In this document: piece after piece, positions 21,301 to 34,196 of the stretch | Position numbering within the stretch: position 1 is the stretch's first letter | How the letters are laid out: each line of letters begins with the position of its first letter | Origin: Liolophura sinensis | Taxonomy: Eukaryota > Mollusca > Polyplacophora > Chitonida > Chitonidae | Direction: 5' to 3' | DNA: 64,000 nt | NCBI RefSeq assembly: GCF_032854445.1 | Contig: NC_088296.1 | Coordinates: 13,244,706 to 13,308,705, forward strand | Made by a program: the position numbers and the translations under genes | Notes under the pieces: model-generated | The model's database searches: none | Seen by the model: the letters and a program-made list of their open reading frames with translations, nothing else | What the model was told of the DNA's origin: nothing

Positions 21301-22200
21301 CTTAATGTACAAGCGCCAAGTCTTTGTCGTATATGGCACATGTGATGGCCTTGCACCATGTTAACCCATCCACCAAGGTCTTCAGAAAATAGTAAAAATG
21401 TGTTAAATTCATATGAACGAAACAAAATGAACATGTCCGACGTAATTTGTGTTGACAAATTGTAAAAGCCATATTTTTTTCTGACCTATAGTTTTAGCTG
21501 AAGATCAAATAAAAACATAAAGAAGGTCATATTAAGTGTCCAGCAAGAATCTGTAAGCATTAAAATTCATGTAAAATTGGAAATTGTTTCCACTTGTGGC
21601 GATTGCTTAAGTTAGTGTCCATCGATTAGTACCGTGACTACATGGGTAGTGTGAAATTGTCTAGTTCAGTACAGATGGTATCAGATATGCTATATCACAC
21701 ACATATTGACGTTGTGGGATCTGAGTACCTCTACAAATATAATTGTTAGGTTTACACTTAAAGGTAAAACAACTGCTGATTAACAGAAAAAGCCCTCCGG
21801 TAAAGCCTTGAAATGATCTGGCCTACTAAAGTGCACATTACTTACAGCGCAACGTCAAAGTGTTAAAAATTGATAAACTGCGGTCAAAAGGGAAGCTATC
21901 CAACGGAGTTTGTAAAGAATAGTCAAAAGACAAAAACAGAAACCGTGTTGGACTAAAAACTCGCAGTCAAAACAGACTATCCGACGTAGTTTGTCGCGTA
22001 AAATCGAATGGTGTAAACCGCATTGCTCTGGGTCAAATACGTTTTGCTCTACCTTAATTGAAAACATTAATAATGTCATAATGTAGTGCCCAGTAACAGT
22101 TTTTACCCGTTAGAAACCATGTAAAATGGAAATTTTTTAAACTAGTGCCAATTACTTCAGGTAGTGCGCATCAATATTAAACCAATTGGGTTTAACCTGG
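18336..22200. repeat. Satellite A, short direct part then a long inverted, scrambled part
   Basis: From 18,336 to about 18,858 satellite A is direct (CACCAACTCAAGCAATCG, CATAAGCTACAGCTTGG). At about 18,859 it flips (AAAGGAGCCCATCCCACGTAG) and stays inverted to about 22,200, with many truncated and internally duplicated units. The block with GATGATGTCATAATG-like and CAGTCTGTACTCGTTAG-like landmarks recurs several times at irregular spacing. No gene is seen. Confidence 0.75.
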
Positions 22201-25200
22201 AAAACTGTTGATCGGAGATCAATGCCGTTTGTACCATTTGATTTGTCGCACAAAATGCGTTGGATTAGTTTTTTCCAAGAGCATGGAAACACTTTTTCCA
22301 TTTTTGGATTTTTGCCTGGTCTCTCTACTTAATAAAATCGGATACAGTGTAGTATGTACCATCGTGACTGGTCATTACTATATTAAACATTTGTCTATAG
22401 GTCATGTGCCGTTCGGTAGTCCACAGGATGTTAAATATTTAGGCCAAATCTATCCAACTGACCCAGTAATTGTTTTACTTCTAAGTCCAAGGCAAAACGA
22501 AGGTTTATATCTACATGTAGAAAAACAACAGCATTTGTATATAGAAAACACAAGGTACTTGATACAATCTGCTCTAAACTATACAATTCAACACTGACCC
22601 ACATCAATAAGGTGCAAAAAGATGGGGAAGGACGCTAGGCATCTTTAGGTGTTGAAAAATTGCAAAATTTTCTCGTTTCCAAAAAGTAAGAGCCGTTGCC
22701 AGGCACGTACTTATGAAGTCAATAATGATTTAAACGTTGCTACAGCTAAAAGTATTTATCGGAGAGCAATGCAGTGTGCACCATTCCATTTATCGTCAAA
22801 AATACGTCGGATTAGCGTCTTTCCAAGAGCATTGAAACAATTTTCTACTTTTGGATTTGTGTCTGCTCTCTTTGCTTGTTGAAATCAACTGAACGGGAGT
22901 ATGTACCATCGCGACTCGTCATTACTATATTAAACTTTTGTATATAAGCTATGTGCCGTTCGGTACTCCAGAAGATGTCAAATCTTTAGTCTTAGAGCTT
23001 CCACCTGAACTAGCACTTGTTTTATTTCTAAGTCCAAGATAAAACCAATGTCTACATCTACATGTAGAGAAACAACAGCATTTCCATATAGAAAACACTA
23101 GGTACTTGATACAGTCTGTTCTAAAATTTATAATTAAACACTGACCCACATCAATAAGGTGCCAAAAGATGCAGAAATAGGGAAGGCATCGCCAGGTGTT
23201 AAAAAAATTTACAAATTTTTCTTGTTTCCAAGGAGTAAGAGCCGTTTCCAGGCAATTGGTTGTAACTTTAAACATGATTTAAACGTCGCTACAGCTAAAA
23301 GTATTGATCGGAGAGCAATGCGGTTTACGCCATTCGATGTGTCGTCAGAAACTACGGCGGAATACCTTTTTTCCAAGAGCATTGGAACCATTTTTCCACT
23401 TTTACCTTTGCGGCTGGTCATTACTACATTCAATTTTTGGCCAGAAGTTATATGCCGTTTGGTAGTCCACAAGAAGATGTCAAATCTTAAGGCCAAGCCT
23501 ATCCAGCTTACCTAGCAATTGTTTTAATTCTAACTCCATGATAATCTCAATGTCTAGATCTATATATACAATAACAACAGCATTTGTATATGGATAACAC
23601 AAGGTACTTGATACAGTCTGCTTTGAAATTTTAAATTAAACACTGATCCACATCATTAAGGTGACAAAAGATGAGGAATTCGAAAATGCATCGCCAGGTG
23701 ATGAAAAATTGCAAATTTCTCTCGTTTCCAAGGAGTAAGTGCTGTTGCCAGGCACGTGATTATGAGGTCAACAATGCTTCAAACGTTGCTACAGCTAAAA
23801 GTATTGGTCGCAGAGCAATGTGTTTTGCACCATTCCATTTATCGTCACAAAATACGTCGGGTTAGCATCTTTCCAAGAGCATTGGAACAGTTTTTCCATT
23901 TTTGGATTTTTTGCCTGGTCTCTCTGCTTATTTTAGTCAGCTGCACTGTAGTATGTACCATCGCGGCGGATCCGTACTGTATTAAACTTTTGTCTATAGG
24001 TCATGTGCTGTTCGGTAGTCCACAGGATTTCAAATATTTATGCCAAACCCATCCAATTGACCCAGCCATTGTTTTACATCTAAGTCCAAAATAAAACCAA
24101 TGTCTATATCTACATGTAAAAAAAACAACAGCACTTGTATATGGATACTACTAGGTACTTTATACAGTGTCCTCTAAAAATTACAATTAAACAGTAATCT
24201 TTCAAATTAAGATGTCAAAAGATGTGGAATTAAGCAAAGCATTGCCAGGTGTTGAAAAATTCCAAATTTTTCTCGTGTCCAAGGAGTAAGGGCCTTTGCC
24301 AGGCACGTGATAATGACGTCAATCATGATTTAAACGTTGCTACAGCTAAAAGAAAGGGACGGAGAGCAAAGTGGTTTGCATAATTCGATTTGTTGTCACA
24401 AAATATGTAGGAATAGTTTCTTTTCAAGAGCATTGGAACAATTTTTGCTCTTTTGGAAGGTGCCTGGTTTCTTTGCTTATTGAATTTAACTACACTGTAG
24501 TATGTACCATCGCGACTGGTCATTACTATATCAAAAGTTATGTCGATATTAAATCGAAGACAAACTTAATCTCTATATCTACATGTAGAACAACAACAGC
24601 ATTTGTATATGGATAACACAAGGTACTTGATACAGTCTGCACTGAAATTTACAATTCAACACTGATCCACATCAATAATGTGCCAAAAGATGAGGAATTA
24701 GGCAAGGCATCGCCAGCTGTTAAAAAATTGCAAATTTTTCTCGTTCCAAAGAGTAAGGGCCGTTGCCAAATACATGATTATAAGATCAATCATGTTTTAA
24801 ACGTCGCCGCAGCTAAAATTATTGATCGGAGAGCGATGCCGTTTGCACCATTTGATTTGTCGTCTTAAAATAAGACGGACTGGTGTTTTCCCAAGAGCAT
24901 TAGAGGAATTTTCCCACTTTTGGATTTTTGCTTGGTCTCCGCTGTAGCATGTACCATCGCGACTGATCATTACAATAATAAACTTTTGGATATAAGTTAT
25001 GTGCTGTTCGGTAGTCCAGAAGACGTCAAATCTTTAAACCAAGCCCATCCAACTGACCCAGCAGTTGCTTTACTTCTAAGTCCAAGACAACCTCAATGCC
25101 TATATCTACATGTAAAGAAACAACGGCATTTCCATATAGAAAACACAAAGTACTTGATACAGTCTCCTCTAAAATTTAAAACTGAACACTGATCCATATC

Positions 25201-26450
25201 AATAAGGCGCCAAAAGATGCGCAATTAGGCAAGGCATCGCTAGGTACTAAACAATTCCAAATTTTTCTCGTTTCCAAGGCGTAAGAGCCGTTGCCAGGCA
25301 CATAACTATGCGGTCAATTTTGATTTAAACGTCGCTACAGCTAAAAGTATTGGTCGGAGAGCAATGCAGTTGGCACCAATCGATTTATCGTGACAAAATA
25401 CGTCGGAAAAGCTTTTTCCAAGAGCATTGGGACAATTTTTTTTTAACTTTTGCATTTGTGCCTGGTCTCTTTGCTTATTGAAATCAGCTTCGCTGTAGAA
25501 TGTATCATCGCGACTGGCTATTACTCAGTTAAACTTTTGTCTTTCAGTTATGTGCCGTTCTGTAGTCCACATAATGTCGAAACTTTAGGCCAAACCCATC
25601 CAATTGACCCAGCAGTTGTTTTACTTCTAAGTCCAAGACAATACCAATGTCTATATCTACATGTAGTAAACCAACTCGATTTCTATGCAGAAAACACAAG
25701 GTTCTTGGTACAGGCTGTTCTGAAATTTACAATTGGAAACTGATCCACATCAATAAGGTGATTAAAGACGCGGAAGTAGGCAAGGCATAGCCAGGTGTTG
25801 AATAACTGCAAATTTTTGTCGTTTCCAATGAGTAAGGACCGAACAGTTTTTCCTCTTTTGGATTTTTGCCGAGTCTTTTTGCTAATTAAAATCGGCTACA
25901 TTTACTATGTACCATCGCGACTGGTCATTACTATATTCAACTTTAGATTATAAGTTATGTGCCCTTCGGTAGCCTAGAAAACGTCAAGTCTTTGGGCCAA
26001 GCCCATTTAACTCACCCAGCAATTGTCTTACTTCTTAGTTGAAGAAAAACTCAATGTCTTTATCTACATGTAGAAAAACCTCACCATTTGTATATATAAA
26101 AAAAACAAGGTACTTTATACAGTCTGCTGTAAAAAGTACAATTGAACACTGAGCCACATCAACAAGGTGCCAAAAGATGCGCAATTGGGCCAGGCATCTG
26201 CAGCTGTGGAAAGAATTGCAAATTTCCTTGGTTTCCATGGAGTAAGAGCCGTTGCTGGGCACGTGATCTTGACATTAATGATGATTCAATTGTGGCTACA
26301 GCCAAAAGTATTGGTCGGAGAGCAACGCGGTTTGCACCATTCGATTTCTCGTCACAAAATACGTCGGATTAGCCTCTTACCAGCAGCATTGGAACAGTTT
26401 TTCCACTTTTAGATTTTTGCCTGATCTTTTAGCTAATTGAAATCGGTTAC
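22200..26450 (+). repeat. Satellite B, diverged edge of the main array
   Basis: About eight units of irregular length. The landmark (T)ATGTGC(C/T)GTTCGGTAGTCC appears near 22,403, 22,950, 23,450, 24,003, 25,000 and 25,550; units at about 24,530 and 25,830 carry deletions. Divergence from the core is high, with many substitutions and some indels. The CACGTG box is kept in some units (near 23,754 and 24,305) and changed in others (near 22,703 and 23,250). Confidence 0.85.
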
Positions 26451-27012
26451 ATTTATTATGTACCATCGCGACTGGTCATTACTATATTCAACTCTTGATT
26501 AAAAGTTATGTGCCCTTCGGTAGCCCAGAAGACGTCAAATCTTTGGGCCAAGCCCATTTAACTCACCCAGCAAATGTCTTACTTCTAAGTCGAAGACAAA
26601 CTCAATGTCTTTATCTACATGTAGAAAAACCACACCATTTTAATATAAAAAACACAAGGTACTTGATACAGTCTGCTGTAAAAAGTACAATTGAACACTG
26701 ACACACATCAATAAGGTGCCAAAAGATGCGCAATTGGGCCAGGCATCTCTAGCTGTTGAAAAATTGCAAATTTCCTTGGTTTCCATGGAGTAAGAGCCGT
26801 TGCTGGGCACGTGATTTTGACACAATTGATGATTCAATTGTGGCTACAGCCAAACGTATTGGTCGGAGAGCAACGCGGTTTGCACCATTCGAATTCTCGT
26901 CACAAAATACGTCGGATTAGCCTCTTACCAGCAGCATTGGAACGTTTTTTCCACTTTGGGATTTTTGCCTGGTCCTTTTGCTAATTGAAATCGGCTACAT
27001 GTACTATGTACC

Positions 27013-30000
27013 ATCGCGACTAGCCATTACTATATTCAACTTTTGATTATAAGTTATGTGCCCTTCGGTAGCCCAGAAGACGTCAAATCTTTGGGCCAAG
27101 CCCATTTAACTCACCCAGCAAATGTCTTACTTCTAAGTCGAAGACAAACTCAATATCTTTATCTACATGTAGAAAAACCACACCATTTGTATATAAAAAA
27201 CACAAGGTACTTGATACAATCTGCTGTAAAAAGTACAATTGAACACTGACCCACATCAATAAGGTGCCAAAAGATGCGCAATTGGGTCAGGCATCTCCAG
27301 TTGTTGAAAAATTGGAAATTTCCTTGGTTTCCATGGAGTAAGAGCCGTTGCTGGGCACGTGATTTTGACATAAATGATGATTCAATTGTGGCTACAGCCA
27401 AAAGTATTGGTTGGAGAGCAACGCGGTTTGCACCATTCGATTTCTCGTCACAAAATACGTCGGATTAGCCTCTTACCAGCAGCATTAGAACATTTTTTCC
27501 ACTTTTGGATTTTTGCCTGGTCCTTTTGCTAATTGAAATCGGCTACATTTACTATGTACCATCGCGACTGGTCATTACTATATTCAACATTTGATTATAA
27601 GTTATGCGCCCTTCGGTAGCCCAGAAGACGTCAAATCTTTGGGCCAAGCCCATTTAACTCACCCAGCAAATGTCTTACTTCTAAGTCGAAGACAAACTCA
27701 ATATCTTTATCTACATGTAGAAAAACCACACCATTTGTATATAAAAAACACAAGGTACTTGATACAGTCTGCTGTAAAAAGTACAATTGAACACTGACCC
27801 ACATCAATAAGGTGCCAAAAGATGCGCAATTGGGCCAGGCATCTCCAGTTGTTGAAAAATTGGAAATTTCCTTGGTGTCCATAGAGTAAGAGCCGTTGCT
27901 GGGCACGTGATTTTGACATAAATGATGATTCAGTTGTGGCTACAGCCAAAAGTATTGGTCGGAGAGCAACGCGGTTTGCACCATTCGATTTCTCGTCACA
28001 AAATACGTCGGATTAGCCTCTTACCAGCAGCATTGGAACATTTTTTCTACTTTGGGATTTTTGCCTGGTCCTTTTGCTAATTGAAATCGGCTACATGTAC
28101 TATGTACCATCGCGACTGGTCATTACTATATTCAACATTTGATTATAAGTTATGCGCCCTTCGGTAGCCCAGAAGACGTCAATTTTTTGGGCCAAGCCCA
28201 TGTAACTCACCCAGCAAATGTCTTACTTCTAAGTCGAAGACAAACTCAATGTCTTTATCTACATGTAGAAAAACCACACCATTTTTATATAAAAAACACA
28301 AGGTACTTGATACAGTCTGCTGTAAAAAGTACAATTGAACACTGACCCACATCAATAAGGTGCCAAAAGATGCGCAATTGGGTCAGGCATCTCCAGTTGT
28401 TGAAAAATTGGAAATTTCCTTGGTTTCCATGGAGTAAGAGCCGTTGCTGGGCACGTGATTTTGGCATAAATGATGATTCAATTGTGGCTACAGCCAAAAG
28501 AATTGGTCGGAGAGTAACGCGGTTTGCACCATTCGATTTCTCGTCACAAAATACGTCGGATTAGCCTCTTACCAGCAGCATTAGAACATTTTTTCTACTT
28601 TTGGATTTTTGCCTGGTCCTTTTGCTAATTGAAATCGGCTAAATTTACTATGTACCATCGCGACTGGTCATTACTATATTCAACTTTTGATTATAAGTTT
28701 TGCGCCCTTCGGTAGCCCAGAAGACGTCAAATCTTTGGGCCAAGCCCATTTAACTCACCCAGCAAATGTCTTACTTCTAAGTCGAAGACAAACTCAATAT
28801 CTTTATCTACATGTAGAAAAACCACACCATTTGTATATAAAAAACACAAGGTACTTGATACAGTCTGCTGTAAAAAGTACAATTGAACACTGACACACAT
28901 CAATAAGGTGCCAAAAGATGCGCAATTGGGCCAGGCATCTCCAGTTGTTGAAAAATTGCAATTTTCCTTGGTTTCCATGGAGTAAGAGCCGTTCCTGGGC
29001 ACGTGATTTTGACATAAATGATGATTCAATTGTGGCTACAGCCAAAAGTATTGGTCGGAGAGCAACGCGGTTTGCACCATTCGATTTCTCGTCACAAAAT
29101 ACGTCGGATGAGCCTCTTACCAGCAGCATTGGACCATTTTTTCCACTTTTGGATTTTTGCCTGGTCCTTTTGCTAATTGAAATCGGCTACATGTACTATG
29201 TACCATCGCGACTGGTCATTACTATATTCAACTTTTGATTATAAGTTATGTGCCCTTCGGTAGCCCAGAAGACGTCAAATCTTTGGGCCAAGCCCATTTA
29301 ACTCACCCAGCAAATGTCTTACTTCTAAGTCGAAGACAAACTCAATGTCTTTATCTACATGTAGAAAAACCACACCATTTGTATATAAAAAACACAAGGT
29401 ACTTGATACAGTCTGCTGTAAAAAGTACAATTGAACACTGACACACATCAATAAGGTGCCAAAAGATGCGCAATTGGGCCAGGCATCTTCAGCTGTTGAA
29501 AAATTGCAATTTTCCTTGGTTTCCATGGAGTAAGAGCCGTTGCTGGGCACGTGATTTTGACATAAATGATGATTCAATTCTGGCTACAGCCAAAAGTATT
29601 AGTCGGAGAGCAACGCGGTTTGCACCATTCGATTTCTCGTCACAAAATACGTCTTATAAGCCTCTTAACAGCAGCATTGGAACATTTTTTCCACTTTTGG
29701 ATTTTTGCCTGGTCCTTTTGCTAATTGAAATCGGCTACATGTACTATGTACCATCGCGACTGGTCATTACTATATTCAACTTTTGATTATAAGTTATGTG
29801 CCCTTCGGTAGCCCAGAAGACGTCAAATCTTTGGGCCAAGCCCATTTAACTCACCCAGCAAATGTCTTACTTCTAAGTCGAAGACAAACTCAATATCTTT
29901 ATCTACATGTAGAAAAACCACACCATTTTTATATAAAAAACACAAGGTACTTGATACAGTCTGCTGTAAAAAGTACAATTGAACACTGACACACATCAAT

Positions 30001-33000
30001 AAGGTGCCAAAAGATGCGCAATTGGGTCAGGCATCTCCTGTTGTTGAAAAATTGGAAATTTCCTTGGTTTCCATGGAGTAAGAGCCGTTGCTGGGCACGT
30101 GATTTTGACATAAATGATGATTCAGTTGTGGCTACAGCCAAAAGTATTGGTCGGAGAGTAACGCGGTTTGCACCATTCGATTTCTCGTCACAAAATACGT
30201 CGGATTAGCCTCTTACCAGCAGCATTAGAACATTTTTTCTACTTTTGGATTTTTGCCTGGTCCTTTTGCTAATTGAAATCGGCTAAATTTACTATGTACC
30301 ATCGCGACTAGCCATTACTATATTCAACTTTTGATTATAAGTTATGTGCCCTTCGGTAGCCCAGAAGACGTCAAATCTTTGGGCCAAGCCCATTTAACTC
30401 ACCCAGCAAATGTCTTACTTCTAAGTCGAAGACAAACTCAATATCTTTATCTACATGTAGAAAAACCACACCATTTGTATATAAAAAACACAAGGTACTT
30501 GATACAGTCTGCTGTAAAAAGTACAATTGAACACTGACCCACATCAATAAGGTGCCAAAAGATGCGCAATTGGGTCAGGCATCTCCAGTTGTTGAAAAAT
30601 TGGAAATTTCTTTGGTTTCCATGGAGTAAGAGCCGTTGCTGGGCACGTGATTTTGACATAAATGATGATTCAATTGTGGCTACAGCCAAAAGTATTGGTT
30701 GGAGAGCAACGCGGTTTGCACCATTCGATTTCTCGTCACAAAATACGTCGGATGAGCCTCTTACCAGCAGCATTAGAACATTTTTTCCACTTTGGGATTT
30801 TTGCCTGGTCCTTTTGCTAATTGAAATCGGCTACATTTACTATGTACCATCGCGACTGGTCATTACTATATTCAACTTTTGATTATAAGTTATGCGCCCT
30901 TCGGTAGCCCAGAAGACGTCAAATCTTTGGGCCAAGCCCATTTAACTCACCCAGCAAATGTCTTACTTCTAAGTCGAAGACAAACTCAATATCTTTATCT
31001 ACATGTAGAAAAACCACACCATTTGTATATAAAAAACACAAGGTACTTGATACAGTCTGCTGTAAAAAGTACAATTGAACACTGACCCACATCAATAAGG
31101 TGCCAAAAGATGCGCAATTGGGCCAGGCATCTCCAGTTGTTGAAAAATTGGAAATTTCCTTGGTTTCCATGGAGTAAGAGCCGTTGCTGGGCACGTGATT
31201 TTGACATAAATGATGATTCAATTGTGGCTACAGCCAAAAGTATTGGTCGGAGAGCAACGCGGTTTGCACCATTCGATTTCTCGTCACAAAATACGTCGGA
31301 TTAGCCTCTTACCAGCAGCATTGGAACATTTTTTCTACTTTTGGATTTTTGCCTGGTCCTTTTGCTAATTGAAATCGGCTACATGTACTATGTACCATCG
31401 CGACTGGTCATTACTATATTCAACATTTGATTATAAGTTATGCGCCCTTCGGTAGCCCAGAAGACGTCAAATCTTTGGGCCAAGCCCATGTAACTCACCC
31501 AGCAAATGTCTTACTTCTAAGTCGAAGACAAACTCAATGTCTTTATCTACATGTAGAAAAACCACACCATTTTTATATAAAAAACAAAAGGTACTTGATA
31601 CAGTCTGCTGTAAAAAGTACAATTGAACACTGACCCACATCAATAAGGTGCCAAAAGATGCGCAATTGGGTCAGGCATCTCCAGTTGTTGAAAAATTGCA
31701 AATTTCCTTGGTTTCCATGGAGTAAGAGCCGTTGCTGGGCACGTGATTTTGGCATAAATGATGATTCAATTGTGGCTACAGCCAAAAGAATTGGTCGGAG
31801 AGTAACGCGGTTTGCACCATTCGATTTCTCGTCACAAAATACGTCGGATTAGCCTCTTACCAGCAGCATTAGAACATTTTTTCTACTTTTGGATTTTTGC
31901 CTGGTCCTTTTGCTAATTGAAATCGGCTAAATTTACTATGTACCATCGCGACTGGTCATTACTATATTCAACTTTTGATTATAAGTTTTGCGCCCTTCGG
32001 TAGCCCAGAAGACGTCAAATCTTTGGGCCAAGCCCATTTAACTCACCCAGCAAATGTCTTACTTCTAAGTCGAAGACAAACTCAATATCTTTATCTACAT
32101 GTAGAAAAACCACACCATTTGTATATAAAAAACACAAGGTACTTGATACAGTCTGCTGTAAAAAGTACAATTGAACACTGACATACATCAATAAGGTGCC
32201 AAAAGATGCGCAATTGGGCCAGGCATCTCCTGTTGTTGAAAAATTGCAATTTTCCTTGGTTTCCATGGAGTAAGAGCCGTTGCTGGGCACGTGATTTTGA
32301 CATAAATGATGATTCAATTGTGGCTACAGCCAAAAGTATTCGTCGGAGAGCAACGCGGTTTGCACCATTCGATTTCTCGTCACAAAATACGTCGGATGAG
32401 CCTCTTACCAGCAGCATTGGAACATTTTTTCCACTTTTGGATTTTTGCCTGGTCCTTTTGCTAATTGAAATCGGCTACATGTACTATGTACCATCGCGAC
32501 TGGTCATTACTATATTCAACTTTTGATTATAAGTTATGTGCCCTTCGGTAGCCCAGAAGACGTCAAATCTTTGGGCCAAGCCCATTTAACTCACCCAGCA
32601 AATGTCTTACTTCTAAGTCGAAGACAAACTCAATGTCTTTATCTACATGTAGAAAAACCACACCATTTGTATATAAAAAACACAAGGTACTTGATACAGT
32701 CTGCTGTAAAAAGTACAATTGAACACTGACACACATCAATAAGGTGCCAAAAGATGCGCAATTGGGCCAGGCATCTTCAGCTGTTGAAAAATTGCAATTT
32801 TCCTTGGTTTCCATGGAGTAAGAGCCGTTGCTGGGCACGTGATTTTGACATAAATGATGATTCAATTCTGGCTACAGCCAAAAGTATTAGTCGGAGAGCA
32901 ACGCGGTTTGCACCATTCGATTTCTCGTCACAAAATACGTCTTATAAGCCTCTTACCAGCAGCATTGGAACATTTTTTCCACTTTTGGATTTTTGCCTGG

Positions 33001-33588
33001 TCCTTTTGCTAATTGAAATCGGCTACATGTACTATGTACCATCGCGACTGGTCATTACTATATTCAACTTTTGATTATAAGTTATGTGGCCTTCGGTAGC
33101 CCAGAAGACGTCAAATCTTTGGGCCAAGCCCATTTAACTCACCCAGCAAATGTCTTACTTCTAAGTCGAAGACAAACTCAATATCTTTATCTACATGTAG
33201 AAAAACCACACCATTTTTATATAAAAAAAACAAGGTACTTGATACAGTCTGCTGTAAAAAGTACAATTGAACACTGACACACATCAATAAGGTGCCAAAA
33301 GATGCGCAATTGGGTCAGGCATCTCCTGTTGTTGAAAAATTGGAAATTTCCTTGGTTTCCATGGAGTAAGAGCCGTTGCTGGGCACGTGATTTTGACATA
33401 AATGATGATTCAGTTGTGGCTACAGCCAAAAGTATTGGTCGGAGAGCAACGCGGTTTGCACCATTCGATTTCTCGTCACAAAATACGTCGGATTAGCCTC
33501 TTACCAGCAGCATTGGAACATTTTTTCTACTTTTGGATTTTTGCCTGGTCCTTTTGCTTATTGAAATCGGCTACATTTACTATGTACC
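27013..33588 (+). repeat. Two copies of a six-monomer higher-order repeat (3,288 bp)
   Basis: Diagnostic variants recur at a spacing of 3,288 bp (6 x 548): CGACTAGCCATTAC at 27,017 and 30,305; CCCATGTAACTCACCC near 28,197 and 31,485; AAGTTTTGCGCCC near 28,696 and 31,984; the TACGTCTTATAAGCC variant at 29,648 and 32,936. Similarity weakens towards the end of the second copy, so the outer limits are approximate. Confidence 0.75.
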
Positions 33589-34196
33589 ATCGCGACTGGT
33601 CATTACTATATTCAACTTTTGATTATAAATTATGCGCCCTTCGGTAGCCCAGAAGACGTCAAATCTTTGGGCCAAGCCCATTTAACTCACCCAGCAAATG
33701 TCTTACTTCTAAATCGAAGACAAACTCAATGTCTTTATCTACATGTAGAAAAACCACACCATTTTTATATAAGAAACACAAGGTACTTGATACAGTCTGC
33801 TGTAAAAAGTACAATTGAACACTGACCCACATCAATAAGGTGCCAAAAGATGCGCAAATGGGTTAGGCATCTCCAGTTGTTGAAAAATTGTAAATTTCCT
33901 TGGTTTCCATGGAGTAAGAGCCGTTGCTGGGCACGTGATTTTGACATAAATGATGATTCAATTGTGGCTACAGCCAAAAGTATTGGTCGGAGAGCAACGC
34001 GGTTTGCACCATTCGATTTCTCGTCACAAAATACGTCGGATTAGCCTCTTACCAGCAGCATTGGAACATTTTTCCTACTTTGGGATTTTTCCCTGGTCCT
34101 TTTGCTAATTGAAATCGGCTACATGTACTATGTACCATCGCGACTGGTCATTACTATATTCAACATTTGATTATAAGTTATGCGGCCTTCGGTAGC

